A DNA stretch of 64,000 nt, taken from Lenzites betulinus (Eukaryota; Basidiomycota; Agaricomycetes; Polyporales; Polyporaceae). The position numbers were made by a program, and so were the translations under genes. This document shows, one piece after another, positions 11,498 through 23,915 of this stretch; within the stretch, counting starts at the first letter, position 1; every line of letters begins with the position of its first letter. The notes under the pieces are model-generated. The model was given only the letters and a program-made list of their open reading frames with translations. It was not told the origin of the DNA and searched no databases. The stretch is from contig JABYQU010000005.1 of assembly GCA_022264855.1 (NCBI GenBank), forward strand, positions 992,001 through 1,056,000, written 5' to 3'.

Positions 11498-14400
11498 TCG
11501 GGCGGACGAAGGGGTGTGCGGGTGCTCCCTGGGTGCATCCTGCGCGACGGGTTTAAGAGCGCGTTGACGATGGGAGGGAGGCGGGCGCAAATTGCGCATC
11601 CCGTCAAGGGCAGGAGCGCGGTTGCTCGGAACCTTGGCGCGGCCGGCCCGCGAGGTGGAGAATCTCGCTCCGAAGTGCAAAATGCAGGTATTGTCGCGCT
11701 GGTACTCGCTCATTCATGTTCGGATGCGCGGGGCTTGCTGGGCATAGCTCTGGCCGCTTGAAGGACATAGTGGCTGCCAGTCGTAGCACATGCATTGGCG
11801 TTGACACTCTGCGCGAGTCCTGTTCGCGCGATGCATTGTACTGTATTTGTCGTCTGGTGCTGCCTCTTGCACGCGCGCACACCGGTATTCTCTGCTGGAC
11901 TATGCGACTACTCAATGGCAATATACATGTCATCCGAGAAGGGAGTTTACTTACATTATACAATACCGGGGCCGTCGCGAAAGTCCCTGAGTCTTCATTG
12001 ACGCGTGTACGTATTTGCTAACCTGCTGGAAAAGCAAAACAGTCGACCGTTATTCCTTACTCGCGCGTCGGTAGCCGAGCATCGCCGATGCTCTCCCGCC
12101 GAGTGCAACGCCCTCACCTGCGCGCGAACCTAGCGTTGCCCGTGCCCGCGTCGGGGAGCGAGCCTCTTGCGCGACCTGCTAGAACACCCACCGCCCGCCG
12201 CGCTGCAGCCTCCCGCGCACCGCCAGACGACCTAGATCAAAGTGTGAGCTCCCCAGACCGCCGACGCACGGCGCCCACCCCGCCGAGCCAACCACCGCGC
12301 ATCCCACCGCCCCGGCGCGCGCCCGCTTCTATCACGCTTCCGCCCCGCCCACTGGCGCCGTGCCCTGAGGAGCACCACGCGCGACGTCGGCGCTCCGCCG
12401 CGGCCGGGCCCGCACACCATGATGGCGCGACACTGTTCGGGGCGGCGAACTCCCGCTCGAGCCCAAAGTATACACGTCGTCTGCGCGCCCCCCGACTTCC
12501 CCGTCCGGCGATCACCTGCTGCAGATCGGGCGTCTCGTCTGCGGACGTGCCCGCACCAGCGACGCGGGCGCGAACACGGCGGGGCGCCCGCGCCGACGCG
12601 TCCGTTGCTGGGGACGGGGAGGCGAGGAGGTGCGTTGCGAGCCGGGAGGCAGGAGGCGGGGGCGGGCGTGCCGCGTCCTCAGGCTGTTGCAGTGGTGCAT
12701 GCGGCGCGGACGCCCGACGGCGAGCTCGACGACCGCGTGCGCGCAGGAGACAGCCCCGGGAGAAGCCCACCGTGTGCGCTTGCGTTGTGGGTCCATGTCG
12801 CGCACGCCAGTCGCCGCGCACACGTCCGCCGCACACGCATACGGGCGCCGGGCCTCGTCGGCTCCCGTCCGCGAAGCACCAGCGTTGCGCGTCCCCCGCT
12901 GACAGCAACAAATGGCTGCGTCGCGCGTGCAAAGTCCTGTGCGCGCTCGATCGCCGTCCGTCCGCCGAGCGCGCGAGGGTGCGCGTCGGGGTGCTGAAAC
13001 GAGAACGTGCCCCGCCGTCCTGCTGTTTTCGGCATGGGCTCAGGGCGTTGGCCCGACGTCGTCGCGATCTGGTGCGGCGCGCGTGCGCGAGAACGAGGGT
13101 CTTGGGAGGATCCGCGTGTGCTCTGCCAGTGGGCCAGTGGACGCGGTGGACGAGGCGGCCGTCGGCGTGCATGCCGTTGCTCGCAGTTGTAGATAGTATA
13201 TTCTATGCAAATACGACCTATGTTGTGTGCAGTAGAGCCTGTGCGATGCGGCGTCAGCAGGAGGCGGAGGGCTTGCAGGTTGCAGGAATAAGTCAGAAGC
13301 GAAACCACACCGAGTTCTGGCATCTTCGCCGCCTCGCGCGTATGCAGACTCCCCGCGCGACGTCGGGACGCTGGTGTACGCGCACTGCACGTCGCGCGGT
13401 GACGGCACGGCGAACGGAATCGCCTCGTCTATTGCCCTCTTCGTCGGCGCACGAAACGCATTCGCGCACAGCTACGCACGGCGCGCGCGGACGAGGGCGC
13501 GGGCATGCGAACAACGCGTGCCCGTGCCCACGCCCGCCGCACGTCCAAGCCCGTGTCCGAGCAGCGCCCGGGCACTCGCGATCGGGGCCCGCACCTGCAC
13601 GCTGTGAAAATGGTGTATGTATTGTGCTCACCTTGTCTCATCCCCACACCCCGCCCCGCATGAGTCCCCAGGTACGTACCGCTCTTGCTCATAGGCCACG
13701 CTCATCGTCCAGCTCTTAGTCCTCCCGCGCACGACCTGGGGATATCGTTTGCCGCACGGCTTGGCGGTATTCAGACGGCGAGCGGGCGCGCCGACCTCGA
13801 CGATGTCCACCTGCTCCATCCAGCCTGTGGTACGTACGTGCATGCGCTCACGCACCGCATGCTACACTCACCGTTTGCGTAGATGCGGCGGACGTCGCGG
13901 CTCGACTAACGCGCCTGTCGCACGAATGTACGTACCTATCTTCACTATTGCTACAAACGATGTGCTTACTATTTGAACCGTGCAGGTGTGGCGCATTCGC
14001 GCACGCGTCGGACTCGTCGGCATCGGCGCAGGGTGCAGGCGGAACGCGCTGCCTTCGCTATGCGCACTGCGCGATGGCCTTGAGGAGGCTTTCAAGGGCA
14101 GGCGCATGCCGCCGTCGGCCGTCTCGTCTGCGGCGGCGGAACTCTGAGTAGAACACGTTAGATACGGTTAGTGTCGCAGCAGTAGCACGCTTGTATGCGC
14201 GGCATGTAGGCGCGAGCATCGGCGCGGGCCAGTGCACCTGCGTGGATGCGGGGGGCACGGCGGGAGGGAGGCCGGGGACGGGAGGGGCAGCGCCGGAGCG
14301 CCGGAGCGCCGGAGCAGCGGGCGGCGGGCGTACAGAGCGGCGGGACGGGGGCAGAGGCAGGGGAGCGAGGGCGGGCACAGGGCGAGAGAGGCGGTCGAGC

Positions 14401-14784
14401 GCGGGGAATGGCAGAGCAGAGCAGAAAGGCCAGAGGGGCGCGTTGCCTAAACGGGCCCTGGACAGTCTGTGGCGCACGGCAAAGCTGGGGGCGAGTGGGG
14501 CGTCGTCACCGCCGATTCTCACGGCTACTAGCAGTCCAGCTGCTCAGTCAGCATCCTTTGAGCACATCATAGCGGCTCTGCGCAGTCTCGCCTGGCGGTT
14601 CTGCAGATACCGTGTTGGTCACCATCGAGCAGTCGGAGTTCTTTCCCGATGCCGGACTTGTACTCGGTACTTAACACAGCGAAGGGAAGCGTCGATCTCA
14701 TTCAAACATTGCATCTCGACAAGTACTCCTGTCTATCCAAACACCAACCCACAACTCAAACAACAGTATCACCCATTGTAACCG

Positions 14785-15961
14785 ATGGCCAGCGACAAGT
14801 CTACCCTGCCTCTCGTTCTCGTAGTTGGCGCCACAGGCCATACAGGCGGCAGCATCGCCCATGCTCTTCTGGACTCGCACAACTTCGTTTGTCTTTTGAC
14901 TCCTATCCCTGCTGAGTAAGCTCTAATCCAGCATTGAATCTCTGCAGCGCGTCGCGGCCCTCATCCGCCCTGCCTCCGAGACCAAGCCCGCCACGCAGGC
15001 ACTCCGCGCTGCCGGCGTGGAAATCCGCCTCGGGGACATCACCGATGACCTTGCGAAGCTGAAGGCGCACCTCGCCGGCGTCGCCATCGTAGTCAGCGCG
15101 GTCGTCGCCTGGACCGTCACCGAGCAGAAGGACCTCATCCGCGCTGCGAAGGAGGTCGGCGTGCAACGCTTCGTGCCGTGCGACTTCGGCACGCCCGGAA
15201 AGCGCGGCGTCCGCGCGCTCCACGACCTGGTACGTCCTGTCCATCGCATATGTTCGACTGAATTGCTGATTTGTTTGCGTGATTTCAGAAACTGGACATC
15301 CGGGAGTTCATCCAGGAGCTCGGCGTGCCGCACACCTTCATCGACGTCGGCTGGTGGATGCAGCTCGCGGTGCCGCTCCCGTCGCGCAGCGCAGCGCTCG
15401 ACGTCGCAAAGGCCATGACGTACGAGCTGCACGGCACTGGCAAGCAGAGCTACCTGCTCACCAACCGCGAGCACATCGGCACGTTCGTCGCGCGCATCAT
15501 CGCGGACCCGCGCACGCTGAACAAGGCCGTCATCGTGTGGGAGGATGAGGTGCGGGAGGAGGACGCACACGCGCTCGGAGAACGCCTGTCCGGCGAGGAG
15601 GCCGCGCTGAAGGCGAAGAGGCGTCTTGTGAGTGCGAGACGGATGCTGTTGCTGCCAGGGTGCTAATCTTTGGGATCGCCGCACGCAGTTGTCCAAGGAG
15701 CAAATCGAGGCGCAGGCGGCGGAGGCCACGGCGCTGGTGGAGAAGAACCCGACCAACCCTTTGGCGCACGCGACGCAGTCGTGGAACGAGTACATGATCA
15801 GCATCCACATTCTCGGAGAGAACACGCTCGCCTACGCGAAGAGCTTGGGCTACTTGGATGCGCGCGAGCTGTACCCCGACGCGCCGAAGTACACCATTGA
15901 CGACTTTGCCAAGGAGTATTACGCCATGGAAGAGCCCGGGCGGGAGTACCTGGGGCTTTAG
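14785..15961 (+). CDS. NmrA/isoflavone-reductase-like NAD(P)-binding protein, copy 2
   Basis: Exons 14785-14886, 14948-15229, 15289-15627 and 15689-15961 give 331 aa with the same phase-0 intron positions as copy 1. The GATGHTG nucleotide-binding motif and all internal blocks are conserved. Protein differences from copy 1 are confined to exon 4 (TIDDF for TFEDF, YYAMEEP for YYALEEP). Silent and intronic differences are spread through the gene from about 14860 onward. Upstream DNA is almost identical to that of copy 1, so both genes probably share the same promoter. Downstream flanks differ completely (15962 onward, against 6882 onward), so 3' UTRs and terminators differ. It appears intact and functional. 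Confidence 0.88.
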
Positions 15962-17167
15962 GCGTGGAAGACTAGCGATGAGAGGCGTAAAGCAACATGT
16001 TGATACTTTCATTTTTTGAATACTACAAACGTATGCTCAGTAAATGTCTGCAGCCAGAGGCACGGGCAATTGATACCATGAATAAACTGCAAGCGAGCGT
16101 AGGGAAGACTTTCACAAGTTGACATAGCTAAAAGCAGTCTCCGAGATGTCCGATAGTATGAACAAGCGTACTTGACCGTTTGCAGAAGCGTTCGGCGCCG
16201 CGCGTGCTTTGTGGCGTAGCAAGGCATCTTGCAGATATGCTCGTGATAGATGAAGGAGCTGGGAAAAATGGATATGACCTACCGTGACTGTAGAGAGCAG
16301 ACGTTGACAACAGCAGACATCGGACGTATCGCTACTAGTAGTACGTACCTATATCCGCGTCCGGATCCATGGGCTCGCGGACTTAGATATGCCCATGTGG
16401 CCCCAAAAGGTCCGGTAACCATACAACGACTAGAACACCTTAGCAGACCTTAGCTCGGAGGGAGAACATACGTAGCTACGTACCTGACGATGACCTACCT
16501 GATCGTGGGATATGCGTCGCTGGGCTGCGCACGGATAGCGCCGATAGCGTGCGGACGAATGCTTGTGAAAACCGGGGCCACAGCGCCGGTCTGCACCCGG
16601 TGTGTAATTTCTGGCCATGGACCTCGAACGCGTATATATAGAGCGAACGACGGTTAGGCTTCAAGAATGCAAGGAGATGCGAGGGTGTCCATGCGGGTCA
16701 ATGCATGTGCCAGGGATCATACTGTACTGTTCACATGTGGCGCTGCCTATGCGCCCACCGCGACGACGGGTGCTGTCCTGTGCTGGCCCTTGGGCGTCCC
16801 GCGGCAAGAGGGTCGCTGCTGCTGGATCCGCGTGATGATAGCGGTAGCCTTGCAGCGGTCACGGTGTCGCTGTGAATACAGAATGATCGTGAAGGCACGG
16901 CGGTATCACATGGAGCACCCGTCCGTCCTGGCCGAACATCTTCTCTTCGTAGGCGAGGAGCGGAGCGCAGATGGCCGCAAACGGATGGATGACGGCGAGG
17001 AACGTTCTCTCCCGCCGTTGGTCTTCACCCGCGTGGTCGACGCACAACTGCCTCCGATACGGCGATAGGCGTCGACGTCGTTGCCCCATCACTACATATA
17101 CCTCGTCCCCCACCTGCCAAGCATGTACCTCGTCGACCCATCCTGTTTCGCTCCGAACCTCTGGGGA
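15962..17167. other. Intergenic region, repeat array to ceramidase
   Basis: This is AT-richer than the repeat. It should contain the 3' UTR of the reductase (within the first 100-200 bases) and the ceramidase promoter. A tatatatag string occurs at about 16631-16640, too far upstream to be a clear TATA box for the ATG at 17168. No open frame shows family features. No RNA gene was recognised. Confidence 0.5.
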
Positions 17168-20100
17168 ATGATGCGGCCCGCCCTCCAGCTCGTGCAACGC
17201 GGCTTGCTATGTCTCTCTGCGTTTCTGGCCTCGACGTCCGTTTTCACCGATGGCGCGTCCTCCGGTATTCAGGCCGCCTCGGCGCAGTACCTCCTCGGGT
17301 TGGGTGAGTGTAGATGCGAGTCTCGGGACGAACAACTTTGACAGGATTGTGCGGTCGACAGGCATAGGAGACATCACAGGGTGAGCGACTTTTTGAAGCC
17401 TAGGAAGCCGTACGAAACTGAGCAATAGCGTCGCAGACCTGTCGTTGAGACGAACATGATGGTGAGAAGCAAAACAGTGGTAGACTGTTTGAGTTTGAGC
17501 CGGCCCTGCATGGGCGCATTAGCGCCCTTGCGCCCACTTCCGTTTTAGGCGGGGCGGGGGCCGCATTCGGCCTCCCCCCGCCAATCACTGATTGTCTACG
17601 CCCTGCTGGACTGCAACCACAGCGCCGGCGCACATTGTGCCACTCAGATACCGTATGCGAGCATGTATTCAGACATTCACGATCTCTCCAGGGCTACGCT
17701 AGCCTCGCCCAAGTCGATACCGGACTGCACATGCGGCAGCGCAGCCGCGCGTTCATCGTCGCAGACCAGGCCAACCCATCTAACCGTTTTGTCTTCATCA
17801 ACGCCGGTATGTTTTCCAGCTTCCCTGTAGATTAATGCTGACTCTAGATCATAGACATTGCGATGGGCGACTCGGGTGTACGGCGCTCCATCGTCGCCGC
17901 ACTCTCCTCGCAGTTCCCCGGCCTATACACGAACGACAATATCGCGCTCAGCTCCACCCATCAGCACAGTGGTGTTGGAGGCTACCTGGAAGATCTCCTA
18001 CCGCAGATCACCGCTCTCGGATATGTGAAACAGTCCGCAGATGCCATCGTCGCCGGCACCGTCCTAGCTGTGCAGCGCGCCCATGCTAGTCTTGCCGCCG
18101 GAAAGCTGAGCCTGGGTAACACCAGTGTGGTGGATGGCAACAGGAACCGCTCTCCTAGCGCGTACCTCGCCAACCCCGCCGACGAGCGAGCGCAATACGA
18201 GTTCGACCAGGACAAGGACTTGACCCTCCTCCGGTTTGATGACGCGAGCGGAAAGGCGAGGGGCTTCCTCAGCTTCTATGCTGTCCATGGAACTAGCATA
18301 TACGAGGTATGCATGGATGCATATTAGTGCTGACGTCACACTGACGCTATGAATAGAATAACACCCTGGTCAGCAGCGACAACAAGGGCATGGCGGCACA
18401 CATCTATGAAGGCAAGACTGAGCCCATTTGACGCAACGGGGGAACTTACATTGCTTACAGCGATGATCGAGCCGGATGCTATGCCGGGCAACAACACCTT
18501 CGTCGCTGGGTTTGCTCAGTGTGAGTATGACCTCATGTAGCATGTATGTAGATCTAACACTCGGCTATGCAGCGAATGTTGGCGACACCAGCCCAAACAC
18601 GTGAGCTTACACCATAGTCACCCTTCTTGCGCGAATACTAATGTCGGTTCAGGTTGGGAGCGTTCTGCGAGAGCCCAGGACAGCCATGGGATGGCCAGGC
18701 TTGCGAATTCGAACACTCAACGTGCGGGAACGCAACCGAGGATTGCCACGGGCGGTATGTCTTCTGCAGACATCACGTTTTTGCCTTCAGCTTATGCCAG
18801 CACCCTCCAGCGGCCCCGGATTCCGCATTTCGGACTTCGAGTCTAACAAGCTCATCGCGCAAGAACAGGTCAACGGAGCACAGACCCTTATGAGCCAGAC
18901 CCTGACGCCGATTTCCGGGCCTGTGAAATGGGTGCACACTTACATGAACATGTACGTCCTCTGCCCTCGGCACAAAATGCGCGGAACTCATGGGAAACAA
19001 ATTCGATCCATCCAGGTCGTTCCGCGAGTTCCAGCTTCCCAACGGGACTACCGTGCAGACTTGCCCGCCAGCTATGGGCTTCTCCTTCGCCGGTGGCACA
19101 ACGTGAGGAACATGTTTTGTGCAATGGGTGCACGCGTCTGACGGATGTCTAGTGACGGCCCGGGTGCGTTCGACTTCATCCAGGGCGATAACTCGTCTAC
19201 CCCCCAGTGAGTAAATCATCCCTCCACCTTTTTCGTGACCCTCACAGCCATTTAGAAATCCGTTCTGGGAGATTGTCAAAGGCAAGCTTTTGCGCTCAGA
19301 TTTACCGTGCATCCATTTGACGAATATGGATGATGACGACAGGTGCGATCACGCCGTTCCCTACCCAGCAACAAATCGATTGCCAGGCCCCCAAGCCCAT
19401 CCTGCTCAACACGGTACGGGTCCCCGCTCTTCCCCACCGCGGCACACCTCGATCTGATTACAAACGTACAGGGCTTTGCGCACTTCCCCTACGAGTGGTC
19501 CCCGAACACGGTTGACATACAAATGCTCCGTGTCGGGCAGCTGGTCATGGCCGTAATGCCGGGCGAGCTCACTACAATGTCTGGCCGTCGCATGAGGTAC
19601 GCGCTCCCCGATTTGGCCCACACATATGCTCATTGAGGATATGCAGAGATGCGCTGAGGGCCAAGTTGATCTCCGAGGGAATCGTCGGCGACGACGCGTA
19701 CGTCGTGATCGCGGGCCCAGCGAACACGTATGCACACTACGTCGCGACCCCCGAGGAGTACAACGTGCAGCGCTATGAGGGCGCGTCAACGATATTCGGC
19801 AAGTGTAAGTTGTTTCGATTTTCTGCGACGTGAAGTTCAAGCTTACAGAGGGGTCTTACGCATATAGGGACGCTGGATTCATATATCGTACGTCCCGCGC
19901 CGTAGATAGGCTTTACGCCCGAGGCTGACACACCATCCAGGACAAATACAGCAGCCTCGTCTCGTTCCTGTCGCCCACCGCCACTGGTGTACCGGCATCC
20001 GACCCCGCCCCTCCTGAGCAAACGTCCAAGGCCATCTCGCTACAGGTGCGCGGGTTTCGTTGTGTATATGCATGCGTGATCACAAACTCACGGGCCGTAC

Positions 20101-20795
20101 ATGCAGACGTCTGTCGTTTTCGATGCAGCAGGTATCGGTCGCAACTTTGGCGACGTGCTGACGGATGTACGAACATCATCTGCATACGCGGCTGGACAGG
20201 CGGTGATCGCCACATTTGTTGGGTGCGTACACCTTATACTATTCGCTTCTGGGTAATATCTGACGCCGCCGTTCTAGTGCCAACCCTAGGGTATGCCATG
20301 CACGATCATGTGGGGCAGGCGTGCGCTAATCCTTGTCAACAGAACAACTTGCGCCTGGAGCAGACATTCCTGAGCGTTGACCAGCTCGTTAGCGGCCAAT
20401 GGAAAGTAGTGCGCTCAGACTCGCACCCGTCGACGACGTACCAATGGACGAGGACGAGCACCGTACGTCGTCGCTCACCCTCTAGCGTACCCGCGCTAAC
20501 CACAGGCCACATTGCAGATCCTGGGCACGAGCTCGGTCAACATCACCTGGTACGTATCTATTGTCTTTCCCACCAATCATCTACTCATTTGCGTTGCGCG
20601 CACAGGGTCATCGAGGATGGCACACCTGGTACGCATTCTGCTCGTTCACGCCATGCGATCGCATACTGACGCCGTTCTCTTGCTTCCGCGCCCACAGCGG
20701 GAACGTACCGCCTGACGTACTTCGGCGACAGCAAGCCTCTGATCGGAAACATCTCGCCGTTCGTCGGGCACTCGTCGAACTTCACTATTGCTTGA
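17168..20795 (+). CDS. Neutral ceramidase (24 exons, 726 aa)
   Basis: It hydrolyses the N-acyl bond of ceramide to sphingosine and fatty acid, and is probably secreted. The start at 17168 gives a signal peptide (MMRPALQLVQRGLLCLSAFL). Twenty-four exons join to 2181 bases in frame. Family landmarks: GIGDITGP and the ETNMMGYA block near the N-terminus, FVFINADIAMGD, the zinc-ligand motif STHQHSGVGGY (about 131-141), SNVGDTSPN with the predicted nucleophile Ser about 294, GFAHFPYEW, VMPGELTTMSGRRMRDAL, and a C-terminal beta domain ending at NFTIA. Length fits the family. Two introns (18412-18460 and 19282-19342) need GC donors (GAAG|GCAAGA and AAAG|GCAAGC), because no usable GT lies nearby. Intron 3 is unusually long (230 bases). 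Several exons are tiny (13, 19, 20 and 23 bases). Confidence 0.93.
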
Positions 20796-21265
20796 GGGCC
20801 TACTGCGATTTGCTTTTTCGAGTTGTTGGGTGGATTTGTACGTTTGTTAATGCGCGGACTGTGTTGCTTGTATGTACCGTAGGGTCGGCACCTGTGGGTG
20901 CGTATACCAGACATGACACGATGATTCTCAAGTCGAATGACATGTTGTTTGTGTGTTCAGCTGGTGTGAGGACATCCAGGCGGGAGTCTTGCGTCCCTCG
21001 GGCGCTATGCATTTCGCGCAAGTCTCGGAACACATGAAGCTTTGAAGCTGGAGGAGACGTCTACGAGTGAGCGCATACAGACGGTGAAGCCGAGACCAAT
21101 ATATACACATGCCAAGTGGCAGATGCCATACAACACAAGCAGGATACAATGTCAAAGTACATGTGCAATTGGAGAGAATGTCCAATCAGATCGCCCGCGA
21201 ACACGTCCCATAACCCTGAACGTTGTCCATATGTTCGTCGCCGATTACCCGCCGGGTCTCGGCGT
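20796..21265. other. Convergent intergenic region
   Basis: About 470 bases lie between the stop codons of the ceramidase (+) and the phosphatase-fold protein (-). The region must hold both 3' UTRs. No gene, repeat or clear polyadenylation signal was recognised. Confidence 0.4.
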
Positions 21266-23103
21266 TCACATGGGAAGGCGGCCCTTCTCGCGGCGGAGCT
21301 GAACGACAGTCTCAGAGGGCGCCGCAGAGAGGCGGTCCTAAACACGGGATAGAAGTGAGCAAACAGGTGCTACTCTGCGCGACATGTCTTCGACCACGTA
21401 CCTCGGGACCACTCAGGCGAACGGCACGGCGGCGGCGGATTGCCTTTCCTGCGACAAACAGGATCATCATCGCGAAGAGCGCGAAGAACACACCGAGCGA
21501 CACGTCGGCGGCCTTGCTTCCCGTCGTCGCGCCCTCAGGGAGCCCGAGCCACGTCGCGCCGGTGGTGGAGCGCGTGCTGCACGCCTGCGCCCACTCGCGG
21601 TTGCTGTCGATCACGGAGTTCTGCAGGACCGTGCGGGCGCGCTCAGATCGCGCGGCGGGTACGAAGCAGGGAGCGCACACACCTCGAGACGGTAGATGAA
21701 CTCGGTAAGCGGGATGTCCTCGTGGTGCTTGAACACGTGGATGGTGCGGAAGTCCTCGTGCGTCCCGTTCTTGAACTTGAAGCGCAGGAAGTCGCGCGCG
21801 TCCGGGGGCGGCGCGCGGCGGAGCTCGATCGCGAGGGCAGACCCGAAGTCGGCTGCGGGGATATCCCGTTCAGTGAGCACTGCACTGGTACGGAGGAGGG
21901 ACGATGCACTCACGGATTCCTTTGAGCTCCGGGTGAGAGTCGACGACGCCGGTTTGATGGAAGAACGAGATGAACGGCTGGTGCGTCGTCTCGATCACCA
22001 TCAGCTGCAGCGGGTCGCCGTTGAAAGCGATGCGCTGGAGCGCCTTCAGGATCGAGCTGAGGGCCGTGCGGCTCGCGACTGCGTGCGCCCGCTGTCAGCT
22101 TCGAACATATCACAGGGATGGTCTAACGGAGACGAACTATTTCCGATGCCACCCATCGTCTTGTCGGAGTAGATGGCGTCCTCGCGCATGTTGGCGTAGC
22201 CGCGCGCCTGCTCTATAAATGTCGGCGGCAGGCGGTGCGCGTATGTCTTGTTGTGGATGAGCTCCGAGTTGACGAAGTCCCAAACCTGGTGCGAGTCAGG
22301 CGCGATCCTGGTCCCATCAATCAGAAGTGGTGCTCACATTGTACTGGAAAATATCGCAAAGTTAGTAAATGGGTTTATGTCCGAGTACGGGTAGGGTATG
22401 ACTTACGATGTTCTCCATGGAGATCTCCCGTCCAAAGGCGAAGTCCCGGAGCGCGTTGAAGAACGGCTGCGCATTTTTGGTTGCCTCCTTGAACTCTGCA
22501 GTGTTCTGGACGGCCTCCACGTGCTTTTCAAATGCCTGAGTAACAACCGCTCAGTGTCAATACTTCCAATAAACGTAAGTGTACGCGGAGCACGCACGGG
22601 GCAATCAGTCCAGGGCTCCAGCGAGCGGTCGTTGCTTGGCTCGACGGTCTCAACGGGAATATACTGGTACCCGTTAAGTGGGGCGACGATCGTCGTCTCG
22701 TTCGCGAGCGTGATCCTGTTGGCCGGGTTCGGCGGGAATAGACCCTGGAGCAGCGCAGTCGCTGAATCGAACACGGAGGCACCCTCGCCGCCGACCTTTA
22801 CGCGGACGTGAACCTCGGAAAGGTCAACAAGGTCGCTGTGGATGCCACGAATGTGCGACGAGGAGCTGGAGTCGAGATAGAGGTTGCGGAGATACGTGCC
22901 CAGCTGGTGCTCCTGGACCTGGAATCGGGGTATATAGGGTGAGTCCCCAATGCACACGCATGATAGCGGACAAAGAAACACACCTCCCCAAGGGGCGTGC
23001 TCTGAGTGTAGCCCGGCTTCTGGGTGATGGGGTGCTGGTAGCATTCGGTGCGGTCCCCGTTGCGGGCGAGGATGACAACGCCTTGAACCTCTGGATGGGA
23101 CAT
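21266..23103 (-). CDS. Histidine-phosphatase-fold membrane protein, probable pseudo-enzyme (449 aa)
   Basis: Nine exons (23103-22984, 22918-22598, 22535-22407, 22343-22338, 22285-22138, 22078-21914, 21852-21683, 21620-21402, 21337-21266) give 449 aa. The fold resembles the clade-2 histidine acid phosphatases annotated in fungi as phosphoglycerate-mutase-like. The N-terminal signature reads ARNGDR (13-18), where active enzymes have RHGxR. The position normally carrying the second catalytic His-Asp reads ETTHQPF. Catalytic loss is therefore likely but inferred. A single transmembrane segment (LGVFFALFAMMILFVAG) near the C-terminus is followed by a basic tail, so most of the chain should be extracytoplasmic. 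There is no cleavable N-terminal signal in this model, and an upstream exon could exist. Exon 4 is a 6-base microexon encoding Tyr-Asn. Confidence 0.8.
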
Positions 23104-23915
23104 GTCTGCTAATCTGCTGCAAGTGAGGGATGCGAGAGCGGAGTTGTTTGGGTTGCAGAGAGGAGAGGACCGCAATGCTGAGGGTCTGGGGAGACTCTTC
23201 GCTCACCTTTATACATTGTCCAGTGCGCTGTGTCCTCGAGGAGTGGCGTGGAGTGCGGTGGGCACGCTCACATTGCACGGGGACTGATGGGTTTGGGCGG
23301 GACTGTGATCGTGAACGTGGTGAAACGCGGAACCACTCAAGCTCAAGCACGAGTGTGCCTTCATGAAGCTTCCTGGCGGAGATGACGGATTCAGACCTCA
23401 CATTAACCTGTATTTATTCCGCTAGAACCGAGCGTGTTAGCATAATAGTTCCCTGGTATGCCATGAGAAGCCTTAACTGTTCATGCTGGAGCACTGACGT
23501 GCTTGGAAGGTATACTTTGTCAACTCTCACCCGTAACTTCCGCGTCTGACGTCCTCGCGTTCTACACGAGTAGACATATATAGCAACACGTGATCGTTCC
23601 TTCGTCTGCCAAGACGTCGACTTTCGACGCCCTACGCCGCTCGGGTAATTGAGGACGATGTCCACGTTTCCGTTCTAGGCGTAGGTTGACGGGCAAGATG
23701 AGCGGAGATGTTATCAGTCACACACGAAGGGATCAAAGACGCCATAGACGTCTTTCACGCTGTCTCGATCGACATGTGTTTCGGTACAGAGGCAGTCCGA
23801 GCACGATGAGTACACACGGCAACCTCGAACGATCTGTAGAGGGCAGCACGTCAGCCACGCGGATAGGTGTGGGGCAATGGCGCGGTGAGAACCCACATAC
23901 ATGCACATTAGACTT
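23104..23915. other. Intergenic region
   Basis: This 0.8-kb stretch lies upstream of the phosphatase-fold gene and downstream of SRP72. Short frames on both strands show no family features. It probably contains the promoter of the former and the 3' UTR of the latter. Confidence 0.4.

Larger units (their letters stand above)
9083..15964. repeat. Right copy of ~9.08-kb direct repeat
   Basis: It matches bases 1-6884. It contains the frameshifted hypothetical gene (10624-11497), the GC-rich gene-poor segment (11498-14784, equivalent to 2417-5703) and the second reductase gene (14785-15961). Similarity stops abruptly just after the reductase stop codon. Unique sequence follows, so this is the last unit of the array in this direction. 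The near-perfect identity over the first 5.8 kb, compared with a visibly diverged reductase gene, implies recent homogenisation or recent duplication of only part of the unit, or an assembly effect. Confidence 0.95.

Noticed and set aside
1..15964. The 9-kb repeat as a transposable element
   Set aside because: No terminal repeats, target-site duplication, reverse transcriptase, integrase or transposase were recognised. The right end falls exactly at a host gene's stop codon.
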